A stretch of 64,000 nucleotides of DNA from Nitrobacter sp051535235 (GCF_051535235.1 NZ_JBPPLZ010000006.1:62001-126000); one strand, 5' to 3'. Counted from the first letter of the stretch, positions 26,360 through 35,375 are shown. Made by a program: numbers and translations. Notes: a model not told the origin generated them from the letters alone.

Positions 26360-27010
26360 ATGGCCTGGACCCGCGAGCAGATGGCGGCGCGCGCCGCCAA
26401 GGAATTGCGCGACGGCTATTACGTCAATCTCGGCATCGGCATTCCGACGCTGGTGTCGAATTTCATCCCCGACGGCATCGACGTGCAACTCCAGAGCGAG
26501 AACGGCATGCTCGGCATGGGTCCGTTCCCCTATGAAGGGGAGGAGGATCCCGACCTCATCAACGCCGGCAAGCAGACGGTGAGCGAACTGCCGACCACGA
26601 GCTATTTCTCCTCGGCCGACTCGTTCGGCATGGTGCGCGGCGGCCATATCGACCTGTCCATCCTCGGCGCGATGCAGGTGGCGCAGAACGGCGACCTCGC
26701 CAACTGGATGATCCCCGGCAAGATGGTCAAGGGAATGGGCGGCGCGATGGATCTCGTCGCCGGCGTCAAGCGTGTCGTCGTAGTGATGGAGCATTCCGCC
26801 AAGGACGGCCCCAAGCTGCTCAAGCGCTGCACGCTGCCGCTGACCGGCGAAAAGGTCGTCGATATGGTCGTGACCGATCTTGCGGTGTTCACCATCGACA
26901 AGCACGGCAAGGACGGCATGGTATTGATTGAGCTCGCCGACAATGTCGCGCTCGACGAGGTCAAGGCGAAGACTGAAGCCGAATATCGCGTCGCGCTGAA
27001 GAACGCTTGA
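26360..27010 (+). CDS. 3-oxoacid CoA-transferase subunit B
   Basis: This 216-residue beta subunit carries the family active-site region QSENGMLGMGPFP (catalytic Glu of the SENG motif at about residue 50) and YVNLGIGIPTLVSNF. It forms the active enzyme with subunit A. A ribosome site (acaggagag) precedes the ATG. Together the pair would link acetoacetate to central metabolism, fitting the PHB-related phasins nearby. Confidence 0.93.
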   Translation: MAWTREQMAARAAKELRDGYYVNLGIGIPTLVSNFIPDGIDVQLQSENGMLGMGPFPYEGEEDPDLINAGKQTVSELPTTSYFSSADSFGMVRGGHIDLSILGAMQVAQNGDLANWMIPGKMVKGMGGAMDLVAGVKRVVVVMEHSAKDGPKLLKRCTLPLTGEKVVDMVVTDLAVFTIDKHGKDGMVLIELADNVALDEVKAKTEAEYRVALKNA

Positions 27011-27073
27011 GCCGCCAGCGGCGCCGCCATGTCGCCAGCACATCTAGCGGTTGCCGGTGAGAGCAGAGAGAGC

Positions 27074-27664
27074 CTAGCGCCGTCCGCCGAGTTCCCGGGG
27101 CAGGAAGCTTGAGCTGATGTCGCCGTCTCCGAGGCCTGATTGCGGCTGGGTGTAGCCGGCCGAAAACGACAGGCTGAGGTTCGATGTCGGCCGGATTTCG
27201 ACGCCCGCATGGAAGCCGGAGGCGGCCGTCGTGCCGGCACCCGGATTCAAGGACGTGATCGTGTTGAAGGCATCCGGACCGAATTTCAGCGTATCGACGC
27301 CGCCGAACAGCGTCACAGGCATGTTGCCCGCGCCCTTGAAGTTGTAACCGAACTGCGAACGTTCATAAGAAAGCGAACTGCCGAACGCACTCGGTCCGCC
27401 GCTCAGGCCGAAGCCGAAGCCCGTCAGCGAACTGACGGGCGCGCTGTAGCTTCTGAAAACGAATCCGCTCTTGTCGGCCTGCCCGGCGTCAAAGCTCGGG
27501 AAATTGCCGTACGTTCCCACGCTTGCGGTATCGACCGCACCGCCGCCGAATGGTCCAAATGGAATCCAGTATTTCACAGGCTCGCCCTGGGCGCGCGCGC
27601 CGGACCAGCTCAGGCAGAGCGCGACCGCTAAAACCAGATGATACTTGCCTGAGAATGTCGCCAT
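27074..27664 (-). CDS. Exported hypothetical protein (outer-membrane-like)
   Basis: This 196-residue protein has a signal peptide (LVLAVALCLSWSGARA-Q) and a Gly/Ser/Phe-rich body with alternating strands ending in short amphipathic segments (SNLSLSFSAGYTQ), suggesting a small beta barrel. The ATG at 27664 is chosen because it begins the signal peptide. No function is recognised. Confidence 0.6.
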   Translation of the reverse strand: MATFSGKYHLVLAVALCLSWSGARAQGEPVKYWIPFGPFGGGAVDTASVGTYGNFPSFDAGQADKSGFVFRSYSAPVSSLTGFGFGLSGGPSAFGSSLSYERSQFGYNFKGAGNMPVTLFGGVDTLKFGPDAFNTITSLNPGAGTTAASGFHAGVEIRPTSNLSLSFSAGYTQPQSGLGDGDISSSFLPRELGGRR

Positions 27665-27765
27665 CCCGCTCCCGCGACTGATTTGTGCAACTATATGCCA
27701 GCGGCCCGTCTGAGGCCAGCGGATGATTTCACAAGCCTGTTCCCGGGTCAGGCGTGTCGGCATCG

Positions 27766-30700
27766 CTATTTGGAAGCCAGCGCCTTCGCCTGCGCGAACA
27801 CTACCTCGATCAGCGTGCCGGAATGCGGCCCGGTCCTGATGTGGAACTGCGCGCGATTGGCTTCCACCAGCGCCTTGGTGAGCGACAGGCTGACGCCGGC
27901 GCTCTCCGAGGCCTGATCGTTCGGCGCCTGCGTGCGGAATGGCTCCGTCGCGGCCGCCACCTCGTTGTCGTTGAGCCCGTGTCCGGTGTCGCGCACGCGC
28001 AGCGCCACGTCGCCGAAATCGTTGAGCGCCGTCGAGACGATGACCTGGCCGCCGGCATTGGCGAGATGGATCGAGTTGCCGATCAGGTTGAGCGTGATCT
28101 GGCGCAACGCCTGCGCGTCCGCCACGACCAGCGGCAGCGTGTGCGCGAGCGAGGTGCGGATGATGATGCGCTCGCGATTGGCCTGCGGCTGCATCACCGC
28201 GACGCATTGCTCGACCAGTTCGTTGAGGTTCTGGTTGACGAAGGCGAGATCGAGCTTGCCGGTTTCGATCCGCGACAGGTCGAGCAGGTCGTCGATGAAA
28301 GCGATGATGCGCTCGCCGGAAGCGCGGATGTCCTTCATGTATTCGCCGTAGCGTTCGTTGCCGAGCGGACCGAATTTTTCGTCGCTCATCACTTCCGCAA
28401 AGCCGATGATGGCGTTGAGCGGCGTTCGGATTTCATGGCTGATGCGGGCCAGCACATCGGCTTTGGCGCTCGCCGCGCGATCGGCTTGCCGCCGCGCCTG
28501 CGCCAGTTCGGTCTCGACCTTTCGCGCCTGCGACAGATCGCGGAACACCGCGAAGAAGTTGGGACCATCGGCCCGCGTCCGGCCCATCGTCATCGACAGC
28601 GGGATCAGGCCGCCCTCGCGCACGCGGCCCAACACCTCGCGGCCGTGATCGAGCAGGCTCGCGACGCCGTCGCCCGCAAGTCCGCTGAGATAGTCGCGCA
28701 CGGTACCCTGACTTTCCGGCGCGAAGAGATCGGCGAGATTGAGCTGCGTGAGGCTGTCGCCGGAGCGACCGAACAGCGCCTCGGCGCCGCGGTTGCAGGC
28801 GGTGATCCGTCCGCCTTCGTCGAACATCAGGATGCCTTCGGTCGTGGTGTCGAGGATGGCGCCGAGTTCCTCGGCGGTGGCTTGATCCACGGGAGAGGCC
28901 GGCGCACTGGCAGAGATCAGCGCATGCGCAGGCTCGCCATCCCACGCGATCGCGAAAACATGAGCGGTGATCGGCTGCTGCTGCACGCCCGAGGGCGCGG
29001 TAGCCGAAATGGTGACGGGAGAGCCGGCGGCCGGGGTGCTTCCGGCGGCGGGCACGCCGGATTCGACCAATAGCGCGTCGAGCCCGCCGGCCTGCTCCAG
29101 CGCGGCCAGGCCGTCACAGCCGACCTGCACGAGAAAGGCCGGATTGGCATAAAGTACGCGGTCGAGCCGGCACACCATCACGCCGATCGGAAGCAGGTCG
29201 AGCACCTGCGTGTTGCGCATGGAATCGGCTGGCGGCGCGGCTGCCGGCAAAGACAGTCCGTCCTCCTGCCGTCCGGTGGCATCGGATTGATCGTGGGAGT
29301 GGTCCTGGGACTGATCTTGGGATTGATCTTGGGGCGATTCCTGCGCAACCGGCGGCTCGGTGACGGCATCATGTTCGGGCGCATACTGTTCGCTCTCGAG
29401 CCGCGCCGAAAGCTGCCGAGCCAATTCGTTGAAAGCGTTGTTCTCGACAGGGGTGAGCGAAGGCGGCCTCAGGTCGGTCGGGGACCTGAACGGCAGGACA
29501 TTCTTGGGCGTTTCCACGACTGGATCCGGTTCTGCTGGCTGAAGTGAAAATTCGGAGGCGGACGCTGCATCGGAAGACGTCGATGCGGCCTCCGGATGCG
29601 GATAGGGACTCTTGTTGAACAAAAATTCGTGATGCCGATGCGCTGCGAGCCGCGCCAGCCCTTCACGATCGCGGCAAACGCCGAAGCCGCGATAGCCTGC
29701 GAAATTCCGCGCGCGATCGTAGATCGGTAGCCCGGACAATTCGACGGACAAACGAGTGTAGGATCCGTCGACGGGCCAAAGCAGCGTGATGCCGCTCCAG
29801 GTGTCGCGAGTGGCGATCGCCTTCGCAACGCGGCCTTCGGGATCGAGTCCGAACACCTCCGTGATCTCGCTCCACAACCGGCCGAAGCCGGCTGCCGTGC
29901 GCATGCCGATCACGCGGGTGAAGTCGTCGGAGCCGAGCGAGAAGCGGCCCTCTGCATTCATCCGCCACATGAAGCGCAGGGGATGACGACGCATCCCCGG
30001 AAAGGAATCGCGTGACGGGATATTGTCAGGCGCGCGCGGTGCATCGACGGTTGGCGTCGAGGCAACGGCCGCTTCCGTCTGCGGCGACGGTGCCGATTGC
30101 GGTTCAGCCGGCGACGCCGCACTCTCCGAGGAGGAGGGGTCTGCAGCCTGCTGCGCGAGCAGCGCGACGAGTCCGACGTCGCTCCCGCTGCCGACCCGTT
30201 GCAGCACCATGTGCAATGGACCTGTCGACGTCTCGGCGCGGCCCTCGCGCAGCGCCTCTTCGCGCGCGCCTTCCAGGCCGGCCTCGGCCAGGCTGTGAAA
30301 ACCGAGCAGCGGCCGCGCGGTGTCGCTGGCGCTGACCAAACCTCCGTCGTGCGCGAACGCGGCGATCGGCGTATCGACCCCTTCCGTCAGTCGTTGCAAG
30401 CGTTCGATCAGCGGCATGCCGCCGCCCACCGGCTCCACGCAGGTGATGAGAATGCCGCCGGCGCTGTCCGGGAAATCCAGCCGCGCGCAGGCGCAGGTGA
30501 CGAGGCCGCCGAACGCCGCGCCAAAGCCGCGGAGGCGTTCGAGCCGCACCGCGCCTGTCGGCGGCAGCCGATCCGCAAGCCGGGACACCTGCTGTCGGTG
30601 CGGATCGGCGGGACCGAGTTTTCGCGACGCGAGCGTGGCGTTATTGGCAGCGCCGAATACGCAAGCCCCGACCGGATTGGCCCAAAGAACGCGCGTGCCG

Positions 30701-30828
30701 TCGAGCGACCACAGCCATGCCGGCTGCGCGCCGGTTGCATGAACGGCGAGCCGCTGATCTGTCACGCCGAGCAACTGGAAATCGGCGCTGGTCTCGGCGC
30801 TGGTCATGGGCACCGTGTCGTTCGACAT
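27766..30828 (-). CDS. Large PAS-domain histidine kinase (PdhS/PleC/DivJ-like)
   Basis: This 1020-residue kinase has a long N-terminal region without membrane segments, several PAS-like parts (about 270-400, 540-640, 650-770) and a Gln/Asp/Ser repeat near 500. The dimerisation domain contains SHEIRTPLNAIIGFAEVM (phospho-His at about 796), and the FGPLGNERYGEYMKDIRASG segment is typical of the PdhS/PleC/DivJ kinases that control DivK in Rhizobiales. The HATPase domain has an N-box LNLIGNSIHLANAGG and G-boxes DTGHGL. A role in cell-cycle or asymmetric-division signalling is inferred from family resemblance. No response regulator is adjacent. Confidence 0.88.
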   Translation of the reverse strand: MSNDTVPMTSAETSADFQLLGVTDQRLAVHATGAQPAWLWSLDGTRVLWANPVGACVFGAANNATLASRKLGPADPHRQQVSRLADRLPPTGAVRLERLRGFGAAFGGLVTCACARLDFPDSAGGILITCVEPVGGGMPLIERLQRLTEGVDTPIAAFAHDGGLVSASDTARPLLGFHSLAEAGLEGAREEALREGRAETSTGPLHMVLQRVGSGSDVGLVALLAQQAADPSSSESAASPAEPQSAPSPQTEAAVASTPTVDAPRAPDNIPSRDSFPGMRRHPLRFMWRMNAEGRFSLGSDDFTRVIGMRTAAGFGRLWSEITEVFGLDPEGRVAKAIATRDTWSGITLLWPVDGSYTRLSVELSGLPIYDRARNFAGYRGFGVCRDREGLARLAAHRHHEFLFNKSPYPHPEAASTSSDAASASEFSLQPAEPDPVVETPKNVLPFRSPTDLRPPSLTPVENNAFNELARQLSARLESEQYAPEHDAVTEPPVAQESPQDQSQDQSQDHSHDQSDATGRQEDGLSLPAAAPPADSMRNTQVLDLLPIGVMVCRLDRVLYANPAFLVQVGCDGLAALEQAGGLDALLVESGVPAAGSTPAAGSPVTISATAPSGVQQQPITAHVFAIAWDGEPAHALISASAPASPVDQATAEELGAILDTTTEGILMFDEGGRITACNRGAEALFGRSGDSLTQLNLADLFAPESQGTVRDYLSGLAGDGVASLLDHGREVLGRVREGGLIPLSMTMGRTRADGPNFFAVFRDLSQARKVETELAQARRQADRAASAKADVLARISHEIRTPLNAIIGFAEVMSDEKFGPLGNERYGEYMKDIRASGERIIAFIDDLLDLSRIETGKLDLAFVNQNLNELVEQCVAVMQPQANRERIIIRTSLAHTLPLVVADAQALRQITLNLIGNSIHLANAGGQVIVSTALNDFGDVALRVRDTGHGLNDNEVAAATEPFRTQAPNDQASESAGVSLSLTKALVEANRAQFHIRTGPHSGTLIEVVFAQAKALASK

Positions 30829-30989
30829 CTCTGGTTGTTGGCTGCCGCGCTACGCATCCCGGCACCGTGGCAATTCGTCAGTATCGCGTCCTGCTCGCCT
30901 GAGGTCCACGGCTCGGCCTCGCCAAAGCCGGGATAACCTTAATTCGGCCGTTGTTTATGGACCTCCGCGGCTCGAAGCACGTTGAGGTG

Positions 30990-31001
30990 TTGCAAAAGCA
31001 A
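30990..31001. promoter_or_regulatory. Candidate PhaR site before first phasin
   Basis: TTGC-AAAA-GCAA is a palindrome of the TGC-N3/4-GCA type described for PhaR, the phasin repressor of PHB-producing alphaproteobacteria. It is 68 bp upstream of the phasin start. The same half-sites occur before the second phasin gene. Confidence 0.5.
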
Positions 31002-31068
31002 ACCAGAGGTCCACGATAGGAAGCCGTGAAGGAAGCGGCGGTGGAGGCATGCAACAGGAGTGGCGATC

Positions 31069-31452
31069 ATGAGTGATAATGGGCGTGACCATTTCGAGAT
31101 TCCGAACGACATGCGGTCGATGGCGGAAGCCGGCTTCGAGCAGGCGCGCAAGGCTTTCGAGAGTTTTCTCAGCGGAGCCCAGCACACCGCCAGTTCGATC
31201 GAAGGGCGCAACGAGGCGGTTCGCAGCAGCGTTCGCGACATCAGCAGCAAGGCGATCTCCTTCGCCCAGCAGAATATGACGGCGTCGCTGGACTATGCCG
31301 AGAAGCTTCTCCGCGCCACCGATCTTTCCGAGGTGATGCGGCTGCACACCGAATATGTGCAGAGTCAGATGAAGGCGTTGACCGAACAGGCCAGCGAAAT
31401 AGGGCAAAGCATGGGCCGGGCCGCCATGGAAATGGGGAAGCCCAAGATCTGA
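31069..31452 (+). CDS. Phasin family protein
   Basis: This 127-residue helical protein has no signal peptide. It has the phasin pattern (EAGFEQARKAFESFLSGAQ; AISFAQQNMTASLDYAEKLLRA; EVMRLHTEYVQSQMKALTEQASEIGQ split over 45-120). Phasins coat polyhydroxybutyrate granules. The ATG at 31069 follows caggag with 8-bp spacing. Confidence 0.9.
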   Translation: MSDNGRDHFEIPNDMRSMAEAGFEQARKAFESFLSGAQHTASSIEGRNEAVRSSVRDISSKAISFAQQNMTASLDYAEKLLRATDLSEVMRLHTEYVQSQMKALTEQASEIGQSMGRAAMEMGKPKI

Positions 31453-31533
31453 CGAAGCCCAAAATCTGACTCGGTGTCGCGGTGGAAACCCGCGCGTAGT
31501 GTCTTTTTTCGAACTTTTGATCGAATCAGGGCG

Positions 31534-31566
31534 TTTTGCGCTGCAAAATCTTGTTGCGATGCACAA
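31534..31566. promoter_or_regulatory. Two TGC-N3-GCA palindromes before second phasin
   Basis: TTTTGC-GCT-GCAAAA (31534-31548) is a perfect 6-bp inverted repeat. TTGTTGC-GAT-GCACAA (31551-31566) is a second imperfect one, 18 bp apart centre to centre. They lie before a possible TATGAT -10 element at 31571-31576. They look like PhaR operators. Confidence 0.55.
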
Positions 31567-31703
31567 TGGTTATGATAGTTGTGTAGGAGACTGCTTGCCC
31601 GGGTCTCGATGATACCGAATCCGGGCATCCGTGATCCGTCTCCGCCCCCTCGAAGGCCGCTTACTGGATCACGCGGTTTCATCCGATGCGAAGGACATAC
31701 GCC

Positions 31704-32117
31704 ATGACCAACACAACCGATCCGTTCGAAGTCCCCGAGCAGGTGCGCGCATTCGCCGAAAAAGGCATCGCGCAAGCCCGCGACAACTACGCGAAATTCA
31801 AGGAAGCCGCGCAGGACGGCAACGGCGCCATCGAAGCGGTCTTCAGCGCCGCCAGCAAGGGCGCACACGCTTACTCCACCAAGCTGCTCGGCTTTGGTCA
31901 GGCGAACACCAGCGCCGGCTTCGATTTTCTGCAGGAACTGGCCGGGGCGAAGTCGCTGTCCGATGTAACCGAAGTGTGGAGCAATCATGCCCGCAAGCAA
32001 TTCGGGACATTTGCAACCCAGGCGAGGGAGCTCTCCGAACTGGCTCAGGAGATCGCGGTCGAAACAGCCGAGCCGATCAGGACCGGCGCGTCGAAACTGT
32101 TCCAGTCGGCGGCGTGA
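31704..32117 (+). CDS. Phasin family protein
   Basis: This 137-residue phasin (FEVPEQVRAFAEKGIAQARD; FDFLQELAGAKSLSDVTEVW) is a paralogue of the gene just upstream. It should bind PHB granules. The ATG at 31704 follows gaagga. It is probably transcribed alone, with its own operators upstream and a hairpin terminator downstream. Confidence 0.92.
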   Translation: MTNTTDPFEVPEQVRAFAEKGIAQARDNYAKFKEAAQDGNGAIEAVFSAASKGAHAYSTKLLGFGQANTSAGFDFLQELAGAKSLSDVTEVWSNHARKQFGTFATQARELSELAQEIAVETAEPIRTGASKLFQSAA

Positions 32118-32147
32118 TCGAACGGGGCCGTTGCGGCTTGCGGCAGA

Positions 32148-32180
32148 CCCGAACCGGGATGGTTCGGGTTTCGTTTCCGC
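32148..32180 (+). terminator. Terminator of second phasin gene
   Basis: ACCCGAACC (32148-32156) pairs with GGTTCGGGT (32162-32170) over a 5-base loop and is followed by TTCGTTT. It lies 31 bp after the phasin stop. The remaining spacer to the tRNA shows no gene. Confidence 0.75.
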
Positions 32181-32383
32181 CAGAATATATCGTCGAATGC
32201 CCTTGATTCCGCGCCGGAACCACGCGCCTTGTATCGGCAGGCGAGGGGCCAGGGGCGTTGCGGCTGCGTCGTCGGCTTAAGCGGCCGGCCTCGCGATAAC
32301 CGATGGTTGCGGCCTTGCCAAAGCAGGGCGTTGCTCCTAGTTTCCGCCCCGTTCGCCACCGTTTTTCAGGCCGCGAGCAGGAT

Positions 32384-32460
32384 GCAGTTGTAGCTCAGTT
32401 GGTTAGAGCGCCTGTCTGTGGAACAGGAGGTCGGTGGTTCGAGCCCACCCAACTGTACCA
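32384..32460 (+). tRNA. tRNA-His (GTG)
   Basis: A 77-base cloverleaf fits throughout. The acceptor stem GCAGTTG/CAACTGT has a G1-U72 wobble. The D-arm is TAGCTCAGTTGGTTAGAGC, the anticodon stem CCTGT/ACAGG has loop CTGTGGA (anticodon GTG), the T-stem GGTGG/CCACC has loop TTCGAGC, and CCA is encoded at 32458-32460. Position -1 is T and the discriminator is A, as in alphaproteobacterial tRNA-His, which lack the usual G-1. The 3' end borders the accessory region. Confidence 0.96.
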
Positions 32461-32543
32461 ACAAAATCAATTATTTAGATAGAATTTTCGCCTGCCTCCA
32501 ATTGAGCATTCGCCGTTGGGGTGTGGTCTGGGGTGTGGGGTTT

Positions 32544-32603
32544 CATCCGTTACCATCCGTTCCCATCCGTTGCCATGTGCGCTGCCGTCCGTTGTGATCC
32601 GTT
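32544..32603. repeat. 10-bp direct repeats 3' of tRNA-His
   Basis: Three perfect tandem units of CATCCGTTNC lie at 32544-32573, followed by degenerate units (GTCCGTTGTG, ATCCGTTAC) to about 32603. The period equals one helical turn. Such clusters next to tRNA attachment sites can be integrase arm-binding sites. The rest of 32461-32859 holds no recognised gene. Confidence 0.65.
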
Positions 32604-32859
32604 ACTGAACCGGCTGGTCCCGCAGCGAAACACACGCGCGCGATTCGGCCTGGGCAACGCGAGTTGCTCTGCCCCGGCAGGATCGACACGCCGCACGGCG
32701 AAAACCAACGGGGAGCGGAGTTTCGCCGCACCGGCATAGTCTTCACAGCCCCTTTAACTATATTTGTTGTGATCCGGTCAGTTGTGTATTGTCGAATCGA
32801 TGCCATTCTTTTCGAACTGACTGGCGTCAGCTACGTTGATAGCTGCGGAGGCGAAATCG

Positions 32860-33057
32860 ATGCTCGTTACCATGCAGAACTCGGAGCTTGTTGAAAAGCT
32901 CATGAAGCTTGCGCGCGGTGATATCGATTTGGTGCAGCTTGCAGTTCGTGAGTCTGCTCGCGGTGCCGCTGCGGCCGACCTTGAACGGGTCGTTGATTAT
33001 ATTGTGGAGCATCGCGCCTCCACGCGGCGACCGCAACGCGTATCCGCGTCGGTTTGA
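32860..33057 (+). CDS. Hypothetical small protein
   Basis: This 65-residue protein (MLVTMQNSELVEKLMKLARG) has predicted helices and no membrane segment. The ATG at 32860 follows cggagg at 8-bp spacing, better than the open-frame start at 32836. It lies 25 bp upstream of the broken membrane-protein gene. No family is recognised. Confidence 0.5.
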   Translation: MLVTMQNSELVEKLMKLARGDIDLVQLAVRESARGAAAADLERVVDYIVEHRASTRRPQRVSASV

Positions 33058-33082
33058 TTGTTCCGCCACTGAATTGTGATCC

Positions 33083-33956
33083 ATGTCCATCGCATGGACC
33101 ACCATCATAGTTATCGCGCTACTTCTCCCGGGCGTCTTCACGTTCATCGGGTATTCCACGACCGAACGCTTCTCACGCGATATCATAAAGACTAGCGCGG
33201 TTGGAGAAATCGGGGCCGCCGTCCTCATTGCGATCGTTGTTCATTTGATCGCGTTGTGGATTCTTACCCTTTGCGGATTTAGCCTTACTGAATTTATTCA
33301 GCCGCTCATAGATCACGAAAACCTTCCTGCAAGCACCATCGCTAATTTGGTGGTGCAGCGCCTTGCACCTATTGCGATTTACGTTGTCGTTACGGCACTC
33401 GCCGGGACTGTCGTGGGATGGTTGATTGCTACGGCCGTGATACGAGGCGGTTTGCCTCGTCTCGGCAAACACAAATGGATTTACACAGTGATGAACGCGA
33501 GTCGCGAAGGCATCGTGACTGCGCACGTCATGACAACGACAGCGGAAAATAACCGCATCCTAATGTACAAGGGCATTCTTTCGGAGTCTATCTGACGTTA
33601 GATGGCAATCTTACTTACGTGGTTCTCAAAAGCTGTTTTCGCTTCTTTATGACCTTTGACTATGAAATGCCAATGTTGAGCGAGCAATGCAATTGTTCGG
33701 CCCGGATCAACAAGAACGCGACTCTCAGTTCTGGGACTATTTGTTTATCTACGGAAAGAATATCGCCAACATCCTCGTTGATCCGAGTCAGCAAATCGAG
33801 GAAACAGCGCGCGGCAAAGAAAAGTTCTATGAAGCGCTTGAAAAAGACAGCGAAGAGCTAGAGACGGATGCACAGTGGTTCTCAGCGGACGTCTTCTCAC
33901 ACTGCCATGAAGTCACCGACCCCGCCGGTCGACGCGTCTTAGGGAAGCAACGCTGA
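33083..33956 (+). pseudogene. Membrane protein gene broken by two apparent -1 frameshifts
   Basis: The first frame (33083-33595) encodes 170 residues with three membrane segments. It stops just after YKGILSES. The next frame then reads YLTLDGNLTYVVLKS and on to MPMLSEQ. A third frame, from about 33687, reads MQLFGPDQQERDSQFWDYLF and on to 33956. Restoring one base near 33585-33592 and one near 33683-33690 gives a single continuous protein of about 290 residues. The architecture (N-terminal helices, soluble C-terminal half) is like DUF6338-type proteins, which is tentative. Sequencing error is an alternative. Confidence 0.6.
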
Positions 33957-34129
33957 TGCTCTATTTAGACTTTGACGGCAAGTGGCTCGACAGGTTTCGG
34001 AAGTGGATTATTGGACTGCCAGATAGAGATTTTAGGGATGCAAGCTTAATAGACAAGGTCGGCCGGCTTATCCTTATTGGAATCGCGCTTGCACTATGCC
34101 TAGTCCTTCTCTGGATTTTCCTAAGGTAA
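33956..34129 (+). CDS. 57-residue single-span membrane protein
   Basis: The ATG at 33956 overlaps the TGA of the preceding broken gene (TGATG), so it is translationally coupled. The protein starts MLYLDFDGKWLDRFRKW and has one hydrophobic helix near the C-terminus (about 37-56: LILIGIALALCLVLLWIFL). It would form a two-gene unit with the upstream membrane protein. Function unknown. Confidence 0.55.
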   Translation: MLYLDFDGKWLDRFRKWIIGLPDRDFRDASLIDKVGRLILIGIALALCLVLLWIFLR

Positions 34130-34158
34130 ATCACGGGGTGATCGTACAGATGGTGTGG

Positions 34159-34851
34159 TCAGTTCCGCGCGTGTTGGCATGGTCCTGGGTTGCGCAGTGA
34201 ATCGACGGCCAGAAAAAGACCGCTCTTGGCGTTCAGCACCATCTCGCCGGTGGCGGGATTTGTGCCAACTGCAAAATTCAAAGAGTTGAGATCGATGAGA
34301 TTGCCGCCGGCTATGGGAATCGCATTGAGATTCTGGTCGAGAGCGAATACGCCATCCCTAGTTGAAATCAGGGCCACGCCGGACTCTCGCCAATCTTTCA
34401 AAGGCGGCACGGGTAAACCGCCACCTGAAAACGGCATCGGCCGCGCGACTAGCTTCCCGTCCACGGTAAGTTCGAACAGCCCGTTTCGCGTCGAAAGGAC
34501 AACTCGTTTGATTGAAGGAAGATCATAGACCCGCGAGAGAGGGCCTATACGCGCGCTGCTTCCGTCAACAACCGGCGTCATGACGTGTCCGTCGTAGAGA
34601 AACAGACCGTCCTTGCCCTCGATCAAGGTCTTGCCGAGGGTCGGAAGGTCGTAGATTCTGCCAAAGGGGAAAAGCTTTGGCTCTGGGTTTCCGATATTTC
34701 CGCCTGGAATGTCTTCGAAGCCGTCCCTCCCAAGCCGCCTCCATCGCGGGTGGTTTAAGTCGAACAGACCACCGGTCCGGTAGATCAACACCTGCTGAAA
34801 CAGGCTTGAGGTTCGATAACGCTGGGCAGCACCGTTTGCCTCGCGAGGCAA
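34159..34851 (-). CDS. Repeat protein fragment (propeller-like), unknown function
   Basis: This is a frame of about 230 residues with about five degenerate repeats of 40-45 residues. Each is centred on a pattern such as YDLPTLGKTLIEGKDGLFLYDG or YDLPSIKRVVLSTRNGLFEL (GLF core). This resembles blades of a beta-propeller or similar solenoid. There is no signal peptide and the N-terminus is abrupt, so it may be the 3' part of a larger lost gene. The start is uncertain. Confidence 0.5.
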   Translation of the reverse strand: MPREANGAAQRYRTSSLFQQVLIYRTGGLFDLNHPRWRRLGRDGFEDIPGGNIGNPEPKLFPFGRIYDLPTLGKTLIEGKDGLFLYDGHVMTPVVDGSSARIGPLSRVYDLPSIKRVVLSTRNGLFELTVDGKLVARPMPFSGGGLPVPPLKDWRESGVALISTRDGVFALDQNLNAIPIAGGNLIDLNSLNFAVGTNPATGEMVLNAKSGLFLAVDSLRNPGPCQHARN

Positions 34852-35159
34852 TCCTTCCTTGTATGATTGGAAGCTTAGAGAGCGGCTGCCAGTTCCTGAG
34901 ACATTCCAAGACCGAGCGATCCGGATTTTTAAGGAGCATCACGATCTTGCAACGTGGCAGTACCAGGGCTGTCTTGCGATTATCAAGACCTTGGGCCACA
35001 AGGCTATCCGGCTAGTGTAATTACGTCGCGGAAAGTATCCTACCACTAATTTTTCTCGACGACACGCCGGCCTATTCCGATAAGGCCATCGCATTCCTGC
35101 GCGGAAGCGGCAGTCGTCCAACTGGCGCAAGCGCTGAACTTGCCGCAAAATTCGATCTG
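34852..35159. other. Degenerate coding-like stretch
   Basis: No intact gene is seen. A plus-strand frame ending near 35021 reads protein-like (YDWKLRERLPVPETFQD, then TWQYQGCLAIIKTLGHKAIR) but has no ATG or GTG start. A following frame (FLDDTPAYSDKAIAFL) runs into the ORF at 35160. Both look like gene remnants. Confidence 0.35.
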
Positions 35160-35375
35160 GTGCGTGACCGCGATCTCAAGGAGTATATGATCCGGATTTG
35201 GGGTTACGATACACTCGATAAACTGCCGCAGAGGAATGCGCGGCCCGAGACCTACGCTCTCGCCGCCAAAGCGTGTGAACGCATTGCGCGAATTTCCGAT
35301 CAATCATTGCGCGACCAGAACTTTGGGGTCGATTGCCCGGTCCCACCCAGGAAAAAACTGTACGGGGAGCCGTAG
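35160..35375 (+). CDS. Hypothetical protein, possibly 5'-truncated
   Basis: This 71-residue frame begins at GTG (VRDRDLKEYMIRIWGYDTLDK). The protein-like frame extends about 45 codons further upstream without an ATG or GTG, which suggests the true start has been lost. It contains no membrane segment or known motif. Confidence 0.35.
   Translation: MRDRDLKEYMIRIWGYDTLDKLPQRNARPETYALAAKACERIARISDQSLRDQNFGVDCPVPPRKKLYGEP

Noticed and set aside
27665..28207. Upstream extension of the exported protein frame at 27074
   Set aside because: It overlaps the histidine kinase in another phase, and the signal peptide begins at 27664.
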